Shown here: one piece after another, positions 1 through 8,514 of the stretch
Numbering within the stretch: position 1 is the stretch's first letter
Layout: every line of letters begins with the position of its first letter
NCBI RefSeq assembly: GCF_014133895.1
Contig: NC_050728.1
Location: 620,001 to 684,000, forward strand
From: Torulaspora globosa
Taxonomy: Eukaryota; Ascomycota; Saccharomycetes; Saccharomycetales; Saccharomycetaceae
Direction of reading: 5' to 3'
Length of the DNA: 64,000 nucleotides
The notes under the pieces: model-generated
Told to the model about the DNA's origin: nothing
Seen by the model: only the letters and a program-made list of their open reading frames with translations
The model's database searches: none
Position numbers and translations under genes: made by a program

Positions 1-69
1 AGTGGAGACTTTAATCTTGATAAATACAAATTTCTCATCTTGGGTAACAACAAAATCTGGAGTTAGCAT
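1..69 (-). CDS. SHQ1: SHQ1, 5' end only (H/ACA snoRNP assembly chaperone)
   Basis: Only the first 23 codons are present; the gene runs off the left edge. The reading frame opens with ATG at 69-67, and the peptide MLTPDFVVTQDEKFVFIKIK closely follows the start of S. cerevisiae Shq1 ([20 protein letters not shown]), which is part of its CS/HSP20-like domain. Shq1 is a chaperone that holds the pseudouridine synthase Cbf5 during assembly of H/ACA ribonucleoproteins. The divergent neighbour DPH1 is the same one as in S. cerevisiae (YIL104C/YIL103W), which supports the call. The promoter shared with DPH1 carries PAC and RRPE boxes, as expected for a ribosome-biogenesis gene. The call rests on a short stretch but sequence, orientation and synteny agree. 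Confidence 0.85.
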   Translation of the reverse strand, partial: MLTPDFVVTQDEKFVFIKIKVST

Positions 70-121
70 CTCTACTAATCTCTGCCTCTTTTATATCTCT
101 AAGGCTGTTAGTTCCTGCTTA

Positions 122-181
122 TGCGATGAGCTTTAATTCTTCAGCGCTGCAGTGAAAAATTTGAAATTTCAAGCTCATCGA
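122..181. promoter_or_regulatory. Divergent SHQ1-DPH1 promoter: PAC - RRPE - inverted PAC
   Basis: TGCGATGAGCT (PAC type) at 122-132, TGAAAAATTT (RRPE type) at 153-162 and an inverted PAC, AGCTCATCG, at 172-180. The ten bases CGATGAGCTT (124-133) and AAGCTCATCG (171-180) form a perfect inverted repeat around the RRPE. In yeast PAC is bound by Dot6/Tod6 and RRPE by Stb3, and both mark ribosome-biogenesis genes. Activity here is inferred. Confidence 0.6.
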
Positions 182-248
182 CTACTTTTACTGGGGTAGA
201 ATAAAAGCATCATCGGTCAACTCAGAATCTAATAGTTCGAAAGGCCAT

Positions 249-1511
249 ATGAGTTCGGAGCAGAGATCAATTCCTCGAAGAAAGTTTGTAGGAGCGAGAA
301 GACAGGATACCTCTTGCGAAACATCATGCAATAATAGTTCTATAGTGCACAAGCCGAAAGGTAGGATCAGCACTCGAGCCATCAATCACATACCTGACGA
401 TATTCTGAATGACAAGGATCTGAACGAAGCTATAAAGCTATTGCCACAGAATTACAACTTTGAAATACACAAAACTGTCTGGAACATCAGAAAACATGGA
501 GCTAAACGAGTAGCGCTTCAAATGCCCGAGGGTCTTTTGATGTATTCACTAATTATAAGTGACATTCTGGAGCAATTTTGCAATTGCGAGACTGTTGTTA
601 TGGGTGATGTTTCCTACGGGGCATGCTGTATCGACGACTACACCGCCAGAGCCTTGGACTGTGACTTTATTGTCCATTATGCGCATTCATGCCTTGTCCC
701 CATAGATGTCACTACGATCAAAATCCTTTACGTCTTTGTCACTATCAGTGTCGAAGAAGACCATATAATAAAGACATTAAAGAAGAACTTCGCAGTTGGA
801 GCCCGCTTAGCAGTTTTTGGCACAATTCAATTCAATCCGACAATTCACAGCATCAGAGAAAAGCTTCTCTCTGATGAAGCTCATGTCATATATGTGATAC
901 CACCGCAGATAAAACCACTATCCAGGGGCGAGGTCCTGGGGTGTACTTCCGAAAGACTGAACGAAGAACAGTTTGACGCCATGATCTACATTGGCGATGG
1001 AAGATTCCATTTGGAATCGGCGATGATCCATAACCCGGGAATCCCAGCCTATAGATATGACCCGTACAACCGTAAATTTACAAGAGAAGGTTACGACCAA
1101 CGCCGACTCGTCGAGCTAAGATCAGATGCCATAGCGACAGCAGCACAAGGCCAGACTTTCGGACTGATATTGGGTGCCCTAGGAAGACAGGGCAATTTAG
1201 CCACCGTCGAAAAACTGGAGGAGAAGTTAACTGCTGCTGGAAAAACAGTTGTCAAGATAGTATTGAGTGAGATCTTCCCTCAAAAACTAGCCATGTTCGA
1301 CAACATAGACGTCTTTGTGCAGGTGGCATGTCCCAGATTATCGATCGATTGGGGTTACGCATTCAGTAAGCCCTTATTAACGCCGTATGAAACCAACGTT
1401 TTGCTCAAACAAGATGTTATGTTCACAGAGAAATACTATCCCATGGACTATTATGAAGCGAGCGGTTATGGTCGCGGGAAGACGCCTACCCATGCGGTTC
1501 GAGATACTTAA
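249..1511 (+). CDS. DPH1: DPH1, diphthamide biosynthesis protein 1
   Basis: 420 residues (S. cerevisiae Dph1 is about 425). With Dph2 it forms the iron-sulfur enzyme that transfers the 3-amino-3-carboxypropyl group of S-adenosylmethionine to a histidine of elongation factor 2, the first step of diphthamide synthesis in the cytosol. The family cysteines that hold the [4Fe-4S] cluster are visible in three separated places: GDVSYGACCIDDYTA (about residue 125), HYAHSCLVP (about 148) and VACPRLSIDWG (about 361). The N-terminal region with IPRRKFVGA is also typical. The ATG at 249 gives a family-length protein. It is divergent from SHQ1 and convergent with COG6, with only 30 bp between the stops. 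Orthologue of YIL103W. Confidence 0.96.
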   Translation: MSSEQRSIPRRKFVGARRQDTSCETSCNNSSIVHKPKGRISTRAINHIPDDILNDKDLNEAIKLLPQNYNFEIHKTVWNIRKHGAKRVALQMPEGLLMYSLIISDILEQFCNCETVVMGDVSYGACCIDDYTARALDCDFIVHYAHSCLVPIDVTTIKILYVFVTISVEEDHIIKTLKKNFAVGARLAVFGTIQFNPTIHSIREKLLSDEAHVIYVIPPQIKPLSRGEVLGCTSERLNEEQFDAMIYIGDGRFHLESAMIHNPGIPAYRYDPYNRKFTREGYDQRRLVELRSDAIATAAQGQTFGLILGALGRQGNLATVEKLEEKLTAAGKTVVKIVLSEIFPQKLAMFDNIDVFVQVACPRLSIDWGYAFSKPLLTPYETNVLLKQDVMFTEKYYPMDYYEASGYGRGKTPTHAVRDT

Positions 1512-1541
1512 ATTATGCAGTATAACTAATTTGCATTTTCC

Positions 1542-4010
1542 TCATTTAACGCCAACCAAAGCTTTAAACTCTTCTTCCGAGAAATTCAAGATATTGCAGA
1601 TATCTTCAGTCCTCTCAGGATATAGGTGTATCATAACCTTCCTAAAAGTGGCGTAAAAGAGGCATAACTTCGCTAAACAACTATCGCAAATGTAATCCGC
1701 AATCGTAGGAGACATCAATTTAAACATAAGATTGTCTTGTATGTCAGTCAGCGCCTGAGGCACATATTCATTCAACCGCTTGTTGACTTTATCGTTTATT
1801 GTCTCAAGGTTCATTAGTGGATTATCCGATAACGAGAGGTACATGTCGTAGTCGAGTTCATCCTGCACTGATGCAATTGGGAAAATCATATTCAACAGAT
1901 TATAGTACAAGCCCAGGCCGCACCTTTCCATCAGCAGCTTGAATTGCAGATCAAGCATACGATTGATAAAATCATCCATTTTTTGTCCTATGCTCTTCCA
2001 TATATTCACTGCTTTCTCCTCGCGAGCAAGTATGCTGTTGGCAAAGGGCTGAAGACGTGATTTAATGAGATCGAGGCAATTTATTTGCACAGAAAGCAGA
2101 GAATATCTGGCTTCGTCATTTTTCTTCGCCAATGGAGTCTCTTGCTGCAGTCTCTTCATTAAAACTTCGTCAATTGGATTTGAAACAAAGTTTTCTAAGA
2201 ATGCACCATTAATCACTGCACTTCTCTTTTTAGTCTCCCAATCACCTCCTTGTTCGTGAGCCTCGAATAGCTCAACAAGCTTGTTTATATAGCCGTAAAG
2301 CCACTCTGGCGGCATTGAATCATTAAACTTATCAGACACCGAAGGAATGTCGCCTAGGTACTTTGTGAAGAAATCTTCAATTCGAGTCTTTGATATCTCT
2401 TGTAAAGATTTCAGGTTCTCTATCACAATATTATTGGTATTGATACCTTGTCTGTGATACATTAATTGGTACAAGTCCAGCAGCCGAATTATCTCAAAAT
2501 TAATGACCGGATCTTCTTCAAATCTAATAACCTGCTCAATTCTAATTCGGGAAGGATTAGCAAGTGATCTGACAACCTCATTGAACACTTTGGTGTCGAG
2601 GCCATCAAAAAGTTCTTTGTTATGCATCGTCACTATGTTTAAGTCTTCCTGAAATTTGAATAGTGGTTTCACAAAATCTGCCTCGTTCGCAATAGATGCA
2701 TGCACGCTCGCTAAAACATCACCAACGTATCGAAGTGGGTCGCCTGCGGATAGCAAGATAGGCCTCGACTCATTGGGATTGTAATCAAACTGAGACAGGA
2801 ATTCATCCAATATGCCCTTCGAGCGCATAGCGGTCACTCGTTTCAAAAACTCATTAAAGTACTTTAGATCGTTGGACAAGCAAACGACAGATTTTTTAAA
2901 AATGGTCCGGTCGCTCTTGCTAGGCGGTATAGTAGCTTGTGCAAACGAATTAGATCCAGAATCGTAGTTGTGCAGGAAATCAATCAAATGATTAAACACT
3001 TTTCGATAGACGCTCTCTAGGACTTGATTAATTCTCCGTATCAATGCATCTGCAGCCGTGGAGCTCGGTAGAGACAACAAAACGACTGTATGTTCTTTAA
3101 TTTTTATTGCCTTGTCAACGATTCGGAAGAATTGCACATCCACAGGGCCGTTCAACAGATAGTCATCCTCAACTTGGGTCAAAGTGAAATGATCCTTCAT
3201 TGAAGACAAAATGCTTTTTTTTAATCTTAAACGTTTAGCCTGTGAACAAAGTAATTCAATGTCCTTTGATACGCTTTCTTTGTCATCCTCGCTTGTCAGA
3301 CCATGACTATCGACGATGCTTTGCCCAGCAGCTTTGATTTTCTCAACTGGAATGGAGAACCGTTTGATTCTTCTGATTATAGGCCTTAATTCTTCGAGGA
3401 CCAGCAGATGCTCTTTTAGTAGCTCGTTTTCAAGACCACTTCTCATTGATTTTCTAGCGAGATTTCCAACAAAGCCTGAATCAATCAACCTGCTTTCATC
3501 CAACTGCAGTCTCTCTTTGTTCTCCTCTAGAAGTTGCAGGGACTTTCTAATCTGCGTCCTCGTCTGGTAATTTGTCAACGTGTGTTCATTCAGGATGTTG
3601 GAGAGCTTCCTCAATAGGAGATCAGTCGTCACTTCAGAAGCGGAGGGATTCTTGTCAGGCAAATTTTTGAGTTCTGCAGGTGTCATGAAAGTTCTACTGG
3701 GCTCCATAAAATGAGATGTCTTCCCTCGTAAAGCCTTCGTTGCTTCTGCGTCTACCGCTCTCTTGTCGACCTTTGACATTAGCATACTAGCATGTTGGGC
3801 CATCCTATCGTAAAGATTGTCCTTCCCAGAACCAGAAACATCTTCCCTGTTACGGAGATCAGGTATCTTGAAACTCGCTTCATTGGTGCCAGAATCAATT
3901 GATAAGGTTGAAAGATCTAGCAGCGATGACGGTTCAGGTAGAGAGCTATCGGAAGCCTTTTCTGCTGAAGAATCGATCACCGAGAAGGCTTCAAGGTCAA
4001 TAAAGTCCAT
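1542..4010 (-). CDS. COG6: COG6, conserved oligomeric Golgi complex subunit 6
   Basis: 822 residues (S. cerevisiae 839). Subunit of the eight-protein COG tether, which works in retrograde vesicle traffic within the Golgi. The strongest family stretch is about residues 140-240, with KLSNILNEHTLTNYQ, then RKSLQLLEENKERLQLDE and RPIIRRIKRF. The C-terminal part contains DELDYDMYLSL and VPQALTDIQDN, also as in Cog6. The longer open frame starts upstream at a TTG; the first ATG is at 4010 and gives MDFIDLEAF, which matches the MDF start of the S. cerevisiae protein. In S. cerevisiae it is YNL041C, close to NCE103, IDH1, GPI15 and BDP1, all of which occur in this window, but here it lies on the far side of that group, so a local rearrangement is likely. 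Confidence 0.92.
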   Translation of the reverse strand: MDFIDLEAFSVIDSSAEKASDSSLPEPSSLLDLSTLSIDSGTNEASFKIPDLRNREDVSGSGKDNLYDRMAQHASMLMSKVDKRAVDAEATKALRGKTSHFMEPSRTFMTPAELKNLPDKNPSASEVTTDLLLRKLSNILNEHTLTNYQTRTQIRKSLQLLEENKERLQLDESRLIDSGFVGNLARKSMRSGLENELLKEHLLVLEELRPIIRRIKRFSIPVEKIKAAGQSIVDSHGLTSEDDKESVSKDIELLCSQAKRLRLKKSILSSMKDHFTLTQVEDDYLLNGPVDVQFFRIVDKAIKIKEHTVVLLSLPSSTAADALIRRINQVLESVYRKVFNHLIDFLHNYDSGSNSFAQATIPPSKSDRTIFKKSVVCLSNDLKYFNEFLKRVTAMRSKGILDEFLSQFDYNPNESRPILLSAGDPLRYVGDVLASVHASIANEADFVKPLFKFQEDLNIVTMHNKELFDGLDTKVFNEVVRSLANPSRIRIEQVIRFEEDPVINFEIIRLLDLYQLMYHRQGINTNNIVIENLKSLQEISKTRIEDFFTKYLGDIPSVSDKFNDSMPPEWLYGYINKLVELFEAHEQGGDWETKKRSAVINGAFLENFVSNPIDEVLMKRLQQETPLAKKNDEARYSLLSVQINCLDLIKSRLQPFANSILAREEKAVNIWKSIGQKMDDFINRMLDLQFKLLMERCGLGLYYNLLNMIFPIASVQDELDYDMYLSLSDNPLMNLETINDKVNKRLNEYVPQALTDIQDNLMFKLMSPTIADYICDSCLAKLCLFYATFRKVMIHLYPERTEDICNILNFSEEEFKALVGVK

Positions 4011-4474
4011 CAATGAGTAATCTGAACCCTCGAGGGACAAAGAACAGCAAGGAACTGGAGTATATAGTCTCCAATTCGCTATTAGGTCGCGCAGTCATAT
4101 ATATGCGGAATAGTAGAAATCTAAAATGAACCGACGCGCCAGAGTAAATTTGTAGTCCTGAGCATGATTTGCACAGCAGAAACAGATTCAATCAAAATGA
4201 GATCTCGCAATTCAGATATTCATGCTATGGTTATGTGCAGCCAGTCACAGCCTCCTGCGGCTTCAAGCAGAGGGGTTTTGCAGTTACCAGTGTCCGGGGT
4301 ACCGTCGAACCTCTTGGTAATCAAGAGTGATGTACTCTTAGGGCGCCATCCATGTAGATGCAGCTTAAATCTTAACAAGTAAAACAGATTGACTGACTGT
4401 CAAAATTAGGGAATTAGAGCTGCAAGAAACCGTATATGTACTTGTATAAATTTTTTACGACATCGAACATTAGA
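4011..4474. other. COG6 upstream region without a recognised gene
   Basis: Between COG6 and the tRNA-Thr gene there is an open frame of 72 codons on the plus strand (4164-4382), but it matches nothing I know and its composition is unremarkable. In S. cerevisiae a small membrane protein gene (YIL102C-A) lies between DPH1 and XBP1. I looked for a short hydrophobic frame of that kind here and did not see one. Confidence 0.5.
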
Positions 4475-4547
4475 GCTTCTATGGCCAAGTTGGTAAGGCG
4501 CCACACTAGTAATGTGGAGATCATCAGTTCGAATCTGGTTGGAAGCA
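4475..4547 (+). tRNA. tRNA-Thr (anticodon AGU)
   Basis: 73 nt, intronless. The acceptor stem GCTTCTA pairs with TGGAAGC apart from wobble, followed by discriminator A. The anticodon loop reads CTAGTAA, giving AGT (read as IGU). The D-arm box GGCCAAGTTGGTAAGGCG (internal A box) and the T-arm box AGTTCGAATCTG (B box) are present. The sequence is close to the S. cerevisiae tRNA-Thr(AGU) family. A T-run follows directly. Confidence 0.96.
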
Positions 4548-4555
4548 TTTTTTTT
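4548..4555 (+). terminator. Pol III terminator of tRNA-Thr
   Basis: Eight T residues immediately after the discriminator base of tRNA-Thr. Confidence 0.85.
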
Positions 4556-4652
4556 ATTACACTACTGATATTCCTATAAAATTGGTATTGTCTTTTAGTT
4601 AACGAGCGGAGCTGGGCCAATATGAAATGAAGTCTGGATGTGCAGTAAATAA

Positions 4653-6758
4653 TTAATTTCGTTTGGGCTTCTGACCAGGACTGACGGTCTTCGGACTTAA
4701 GAGACCATCGTTTGACCCGACCTTACCGGAGCCTGAAAACCACCTTCTGGTCTCTCTACCATTCTCTCTTTGCAACGGCTCGTAGCTTGGTATGTCGAAC
4801 CCGGTGGTAACCTTCTGTGCTGGATTAATGCCCGCTGCTTTTGCCTGGTACTCTGAAAGCTCACTGTCTGGTGAACTATAAGGTGGTGATCTGTTAAGCA
4901 CTGGTTTCTGATGAGACATGTATATGTTTCCCGGATATGAATATCGGTGGCCATGAGTATTGTAAAAAGATGCAAGATGTGATAGGGTTTGCACTGTCGG
5001 ATTTGGGTAGCTTTGGAGCTGTCCGGATTGACGAGGATACGGGCCAGCAGTCGCATAGTGGACGTTCTCGGGTTCCGTGGCAGAACTACTATGCTCGCTG
5101 CCCCCTCCAATGGAAGATCTAGGTGATATGAATTGCATTACTGTACTAATTGGTGGTAATGTCTCTGAAGAAACTCTTCTGGGCAGCAAAGGAGTGTAGT
5201 AATCAGGTGCGCATGATAATGATTTGCTTCTGGCTTGTATTTCATGAGCTTCAATCGGGACCGGATGCCTCGAAATATCCAGGAGGTTTTGGAAGGCGTT
5301 TAAAAGTTCATTGCCGGCGGGTTTACTAACCTCCGATTTGGTCGACTTCCTTCTTTTTCTCCGTCTCTGCTCCGGATGCAACTCACGAGAATCGCTAATT
5401 GCGCTTTCCTTCTTCATTGCAGACCTGACTAGTCGCTGTTGAACATTAGTATACCATTCCTCGCATTCCTTGGGGAAGAGCGGCCCAAAAATTGGAACCA
5501 ACAGGTACCTGATTGGATAGCAGAATCTGACGCACAGGAGTCTTGCAGTCTCAAAGGGCAGCCATGTACCCTGAATTTTGATATAGCCACCTCTGATTCG
5601 TTTGACGACCTCCGTGTAATCAATCGTAGCAATTTCGCCCGGATTGAATCCTCTTTCGTTAATTAGATGGTTCCTGTACGTATCGCACATCATTTGTTTC
5701 AACTCCCTTGACAGGCTATTCCAGTGCAAATCCGTGTAGTGCGGGTTTAGGGACGTGGTCCCCACAGTCGCAGAATCTGAGGACAGCAGAGACCCGTCAT
5801 GGAGATTAAGCGACGAGATTTTTTCGGAGCCAGCTGACTGACGTCTTTTCCTTCTATCGGAAGGGCTGAGTGATATGGGAGAAGAAGAAGACTCATAAAA
5901 CGCAGAGGTAATCATGTAGTTAAGCTCTTCCTTGCAGATATTTTGCAGTCTCTCAGAACTATCCTCGCCCAGTCTCGGTACGCTTGTTAGCCCCCGCATC
6001 ACGTCCTGATACAGTCTCCATATCCCAGTCAGAAACACGTAGCCGGACCCATGGGTCCACAGAACGCAATTATTCGGGTTAATAAGCTTGCTATTCTGAT
6101 GCAGACTATGGTCCTGCTTCCGCAACTTGAATTGTTGATTCTTCGTCAAGGAATTTGCGTTTGTTGCTCTCTCGTCGCTGTCTCGCACAGCGTATGCTTG
6201 CGCTGGCAGAGCAATAGCATTCGGTAGACTCTCTTCATTCGCTGTGGAGATCGACCCCTTCAAAAGGTGCCCTCTGCCGTCTTTCAGACCCAAATTCTCC
6301 TTCACAGCCTCGGATAGAGAAGAAAGTTCCGAATAGCACAACGATCCCGCTGTGTCTACGTCTGGAAACTGGTATTCGAAGCAGTCCAGCACCTTCTTCC
6401 CCTGCGATCGCAGCGAAGTACCTAGAGTATCTTTGTCCTTCGCTACAGCCGCGTCATGCGCGGCGCCGGACGACGGACACGCAAACGATTCAGCAATGTT
6501 GGACTTGTAAGTGGCTCTTTTAACATCGATATTTCGTCGTTGATCTACATTGGGACGCGATAAAAGCGTTGCAAAGAACAACCTCTGGTAATCATCCAAC
6601 GGACTCTCTGAAAGCTTTACCCTAGAAAGATCGAGATTGTGAATAGCATATTTGAACCGTTCATCTCTAGCCATATGCGGCACGCTATCTGAACCACTCT
6701 TCTTTGTCATCTTGGATATCCTCTCCATCCCACATACATCCTTGCTGCATCGACTCAT
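4653..6758 (-). CDS. XBP1: XBP1-like transcriptional repressor (APSES/KilA-N fold)
   Basis: 701 residues (S. cerevisiae Xbp1 647). Xbp1 is a stress- and quiescence-induced repressor related to Swi4/Mbp1 that binds CTCGAG-type sites. The DNA-binding region lies at about residues 235-440: it starts near CVLWTHGSGYVFLTGIWRLY, is interrupted by a low-complexity insert, and ends with RIRGGYIKIQGTWLPFETAR and LLVPIFGPLFP. The rest is rich in Ser, Pro and basic patches and looks disordered. The frame extends upstream to a GTG; the first ATG is at 6758 (MSRCSKDVCG). A second ATG ten residues on (MERIS) is possible. Orthologue of YIL101C by sequence and by position between DPH1 and SGA1. Confidence 0.88.
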   Translation of the reverse strand: MSRCSKDVCGMERISKMTKKSGSDSVPHMARDERFKYAIHNLDLSRVKLSESPLDDYQRLFFATLLSRPNVDQRRNIDVKRATYKSNIAESFACPSSGAAHDAAVAKDKDTLGTSLRSQGKKVLDCFEYQFPDVDTAGSLCYSELSSLSEAVKENLGLKDGRGHLLKGSISTANEESLPNAIALPAQAYAVRDSDERATNANSLTKNQQFKLRKQDHSLHQNSKLINPNNCVLWTHGSGYVFLTGIWRLYQDVMRGLTSVPRLGEDSSERLQNICKEELNYMITSAFYESSSSPISLSPSDRRKRRQSAGSEKISSLNLHDGSLLSSDSATVGTTSLNPHYTDLHWNSLSRELKQMMCDTYRNHLINERGFNPGEIATIDYTEVVKRIRGGYIKIQGTWLPFETARLLCVRFCYPIRYLLVPIFGPLFPKECEEWYTNVQQRLVRSAMKKESAISDSRELHPEQRRRKRRKSTKSEVSKPAGNELLNAFQNLLDISRHPVPIEAHEIQARSKSLSCAPDYYTPLLPRRVSSETLPPISTVMQFISPRSSIGGGSEHSSSATEPENVHYATAGPYPRQSGQLQSYPNPTVQTLSHLASFYNTHGHRYSYPGNIYMSHQKPVLNRSPPYSSPDSELSEYQAKAAGINPAQKVTTGFDIPSYEPLQRENGRETRRWFSGSGKVGSNDGLLSPKTVSPGQKPKRN

Positions 6759-7112
6759 TATCACTGATATATTATATAACACCTAATAGCTCGACATATC
6801 CTTTATTTTCCGCCTACGCCTGTTCAGTAGCGGGCTTGCAGTGTAGTCGAGCAAGGATCACCGCGGCATACAGCTTACAAACCTTAAATGGACGTCTCGC
6901 CCTTTTTTTACTGGTTCTGACAGGAAGGGCTGAGGAGAAGGAAAATTACGATCTGCGTCGACTTTTAAGAAAAAAGAAGTTTCGATGGCTCATTCAGGTG
7001 ATTCGTCGACTGAATGCCACGACTGCTCCGATAACTCTTGATTAATGCCAGCAATATTATATTTTGTATGAACCTCTATGATATTATATATATGGATGTA
7101 GTGGGTATTTGT
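6759..7112. other. XBP1 promoter and NCE103 3' region
   Basis: 354 bp with no supported gene. An AT-rich block with TATATA runs lies at 7050-7095, just beyond the NCE103 stop, and may serve in 3'-end formation. The part next to XBP1 shows no site I can name with confidence. Confidence 0.4.
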
Positions 7113-7760
7113 CTAGTTGGAGATCACAGGATCGAGCAAACCGGAGTCGACGTTGTAGACTAGACCGTAGACTTCGAGTTCCTTGTTCGCGATGGCCGTT
7201 TTCACAGTGTCGTTTTCAATGACGCGGGCAAACTGTCTCTTGACATTGCATTGTGATAGGTATTTGCTCTTCGCGTCGAGTGTAGGTAGATTTGCCAGTT
7301 GGCTCTTTTCTTCGTGGTACATTTGGTCGATGTCCTGCAGGTATTGGTATAAATGCTGGCAGTTCAAGCCTTCTTTGTCGTTCAATGGCTCTATTTGTCC
7401 CGTCAGACAGGTCTTGATGCCGCCGCAATCGGTGTGACCGCAGATGACCACTTTGTTAACCTTTAGGCATCTAATGGCAAACTCCAATGTAGCCTTGAAG
7501 GTCAGGTCCTCTGGGCTGCAGACGTTAGCCACTGTTTTCCACGTGAACACTTCGCCCGGCAGCACACCCAGGCAGCCCTCGTTGTAGCGCGAGTCAGAAC
7601 AACCGATGAAAAGAGTGTGCGGATTTTGGCCCTTCGCGTTGTACTCGCGGAACAGACCGGGGTGCAGATCGTTCATTGTCTTGGACCACTGTTGGTTCGC
7701 AGCCAGCAGATCGTCAAGTTTAGAATCATGTGTCAAAGTGAAGATAGAGTCGCTGATCAT
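7113..7760 (-). CDS. NCE103: NCE103, beta-class carbonic anhydrase
   Basis: 215 residues (S. cerevisiae 221). Catalyses reversible hydration of CO2 to bicarbonate, which feeds carboxylation reactions; in yeast it is needed for growth in ambient air. Beta-class metal ligands are visible: Cys and Asp in FIGCSDSRYNE (about residues 52-62), and His and Cys in VVICGHTDCGG (about 103-113). ATG at 7760 gives a protein of family length. The upstream region contains a TATATATA element about 90 bp from the ATG and a perfect TGACGTCA palindrome at 8144-8151, the type of site used by the bZIP factor Cst6 to control NCE103 in other yeasts. Orthologue of YNL036W. Confidence 0.97.
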   Translation of the reverse strand: MISDSIFTLTHDSKLDDLLAANQQWSKTMNDLHPGLFREYNAKGQNPHTLFIGCSDSRYNEGCLGVLPGEVFTWKTVANVCSPEDLTFKATLEFAIRCLKVNKVVICGHTDCGGIKTCLTGQIEPLNDKEGLNCQHLYQYLQDIDQMYHEEKSQLANLPTLDAKSKYLSQCNVKRQFARVIENDTVKTAIANKELEVYGLVYNVDSGLLDPVISN

Positions 7761-8514
7761 TCTTAGCCTTTCTTGTGGTTATGTTGGTTGCGATCTTTTG
7801 GATTCGACAGGGAGTCGCCCTGAAAATCTACCACGGTTGCACGTACTATATATACATCGACATGAGTTTGCCGTCGAGAGCTGTCTTACAGTCGTGGTAG
7901 TTGAGCACATTGTTGAGCCGGTGACTTCATTCTCGAAAATGGTTTCGTCACTGTGGGCACAATTGTTGAAATTAAACGGTTGACAAATGGGAAAGAAAGC
8001 ACTATGCTGCAGCGTGTGACTGTTCGATAATCATGCCGTAATTCACGAGACTGCGCCCGCTGAACGGGGAAATGCAGTCGGGATTTAACTGGTGCAGCGT
8101 TGCTCGGGGCTTAACGAGGCCATTTTTACCCACGGGATTGTCTTGACGTCACCATGACACTTAACGGCCCGCAGGAGAGGGTAACAGACAAGGAGTTTTA
8201 AAATTGATGTCACGTGACTTTTCGTTTCCCAAAATTCCTGTGGTTTTGTACGAGCACGAAAGAGATAAGGGTTTTTTGCTTAGAGATGAGTCGCGATGTC
8301 TTTTGTGCAGTACTGCGTACATTGTATTTTGCAAAGGATAACTAAGTCTGATTTTTGTACTCTAGGACTTTTGACAATTTGATCTTTGTGACTGGTAATA
8401 GTTGATTGTATAAATAGTTGAAGGTTTCTTAGTGTTCCTTGATGTTTACATCGTAGATCTTCGCTCCTTTTTGTACAGTAGCCATTTATCTGGTTGATCA
8501 GTCTCTGTTGTAGA
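7761..8514. promoter_or_regulatory. Divergent NCE103-SGA1 promoter region
   Basis: 754 bp. It holds TATATATA at 7847-7854 (87-94 bp upstream of NCE103), the CRE palindrome TGACGTCA at 8144-8151, the E-box palindrome GTCACGTGAC at 8209-8218 (Cbf1/bHLH type) and TATAAATA at 8409-8416 (about 99 bp upstream of SGA1). No open frame here is worth calling. Confidence 0.6.
8144..8151. promoter_or_regulatory. Perfect ATF/CREB (CRE) site TGACGTCA
   Basis: Eight-base palindrome 384 bp upstream of the NCE103 ATG. In S. cerevisiae and Candida species the CO2-response regulator Cst6/Rca1, a bZIP protein, acts on NCE103 through this kind of site. Assignment to NCE103 rather than SGA1 is inferred. Confidence 0.6.

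Noticed and set aside
4011..4474. Orthologue of the small gene YIL102C-A expected between DPH1 and XBP1
   Set aside because: No short hydrophobic frame of the right kind was seen on either strand; the open frames present are unrelated in character.
6704..7045. 113-codon plus-strand frame overlapping the XBP1 start and promoter
   Set aside because: Partly antisense to XBP1; composition is not coding-like and there is no known gene here.
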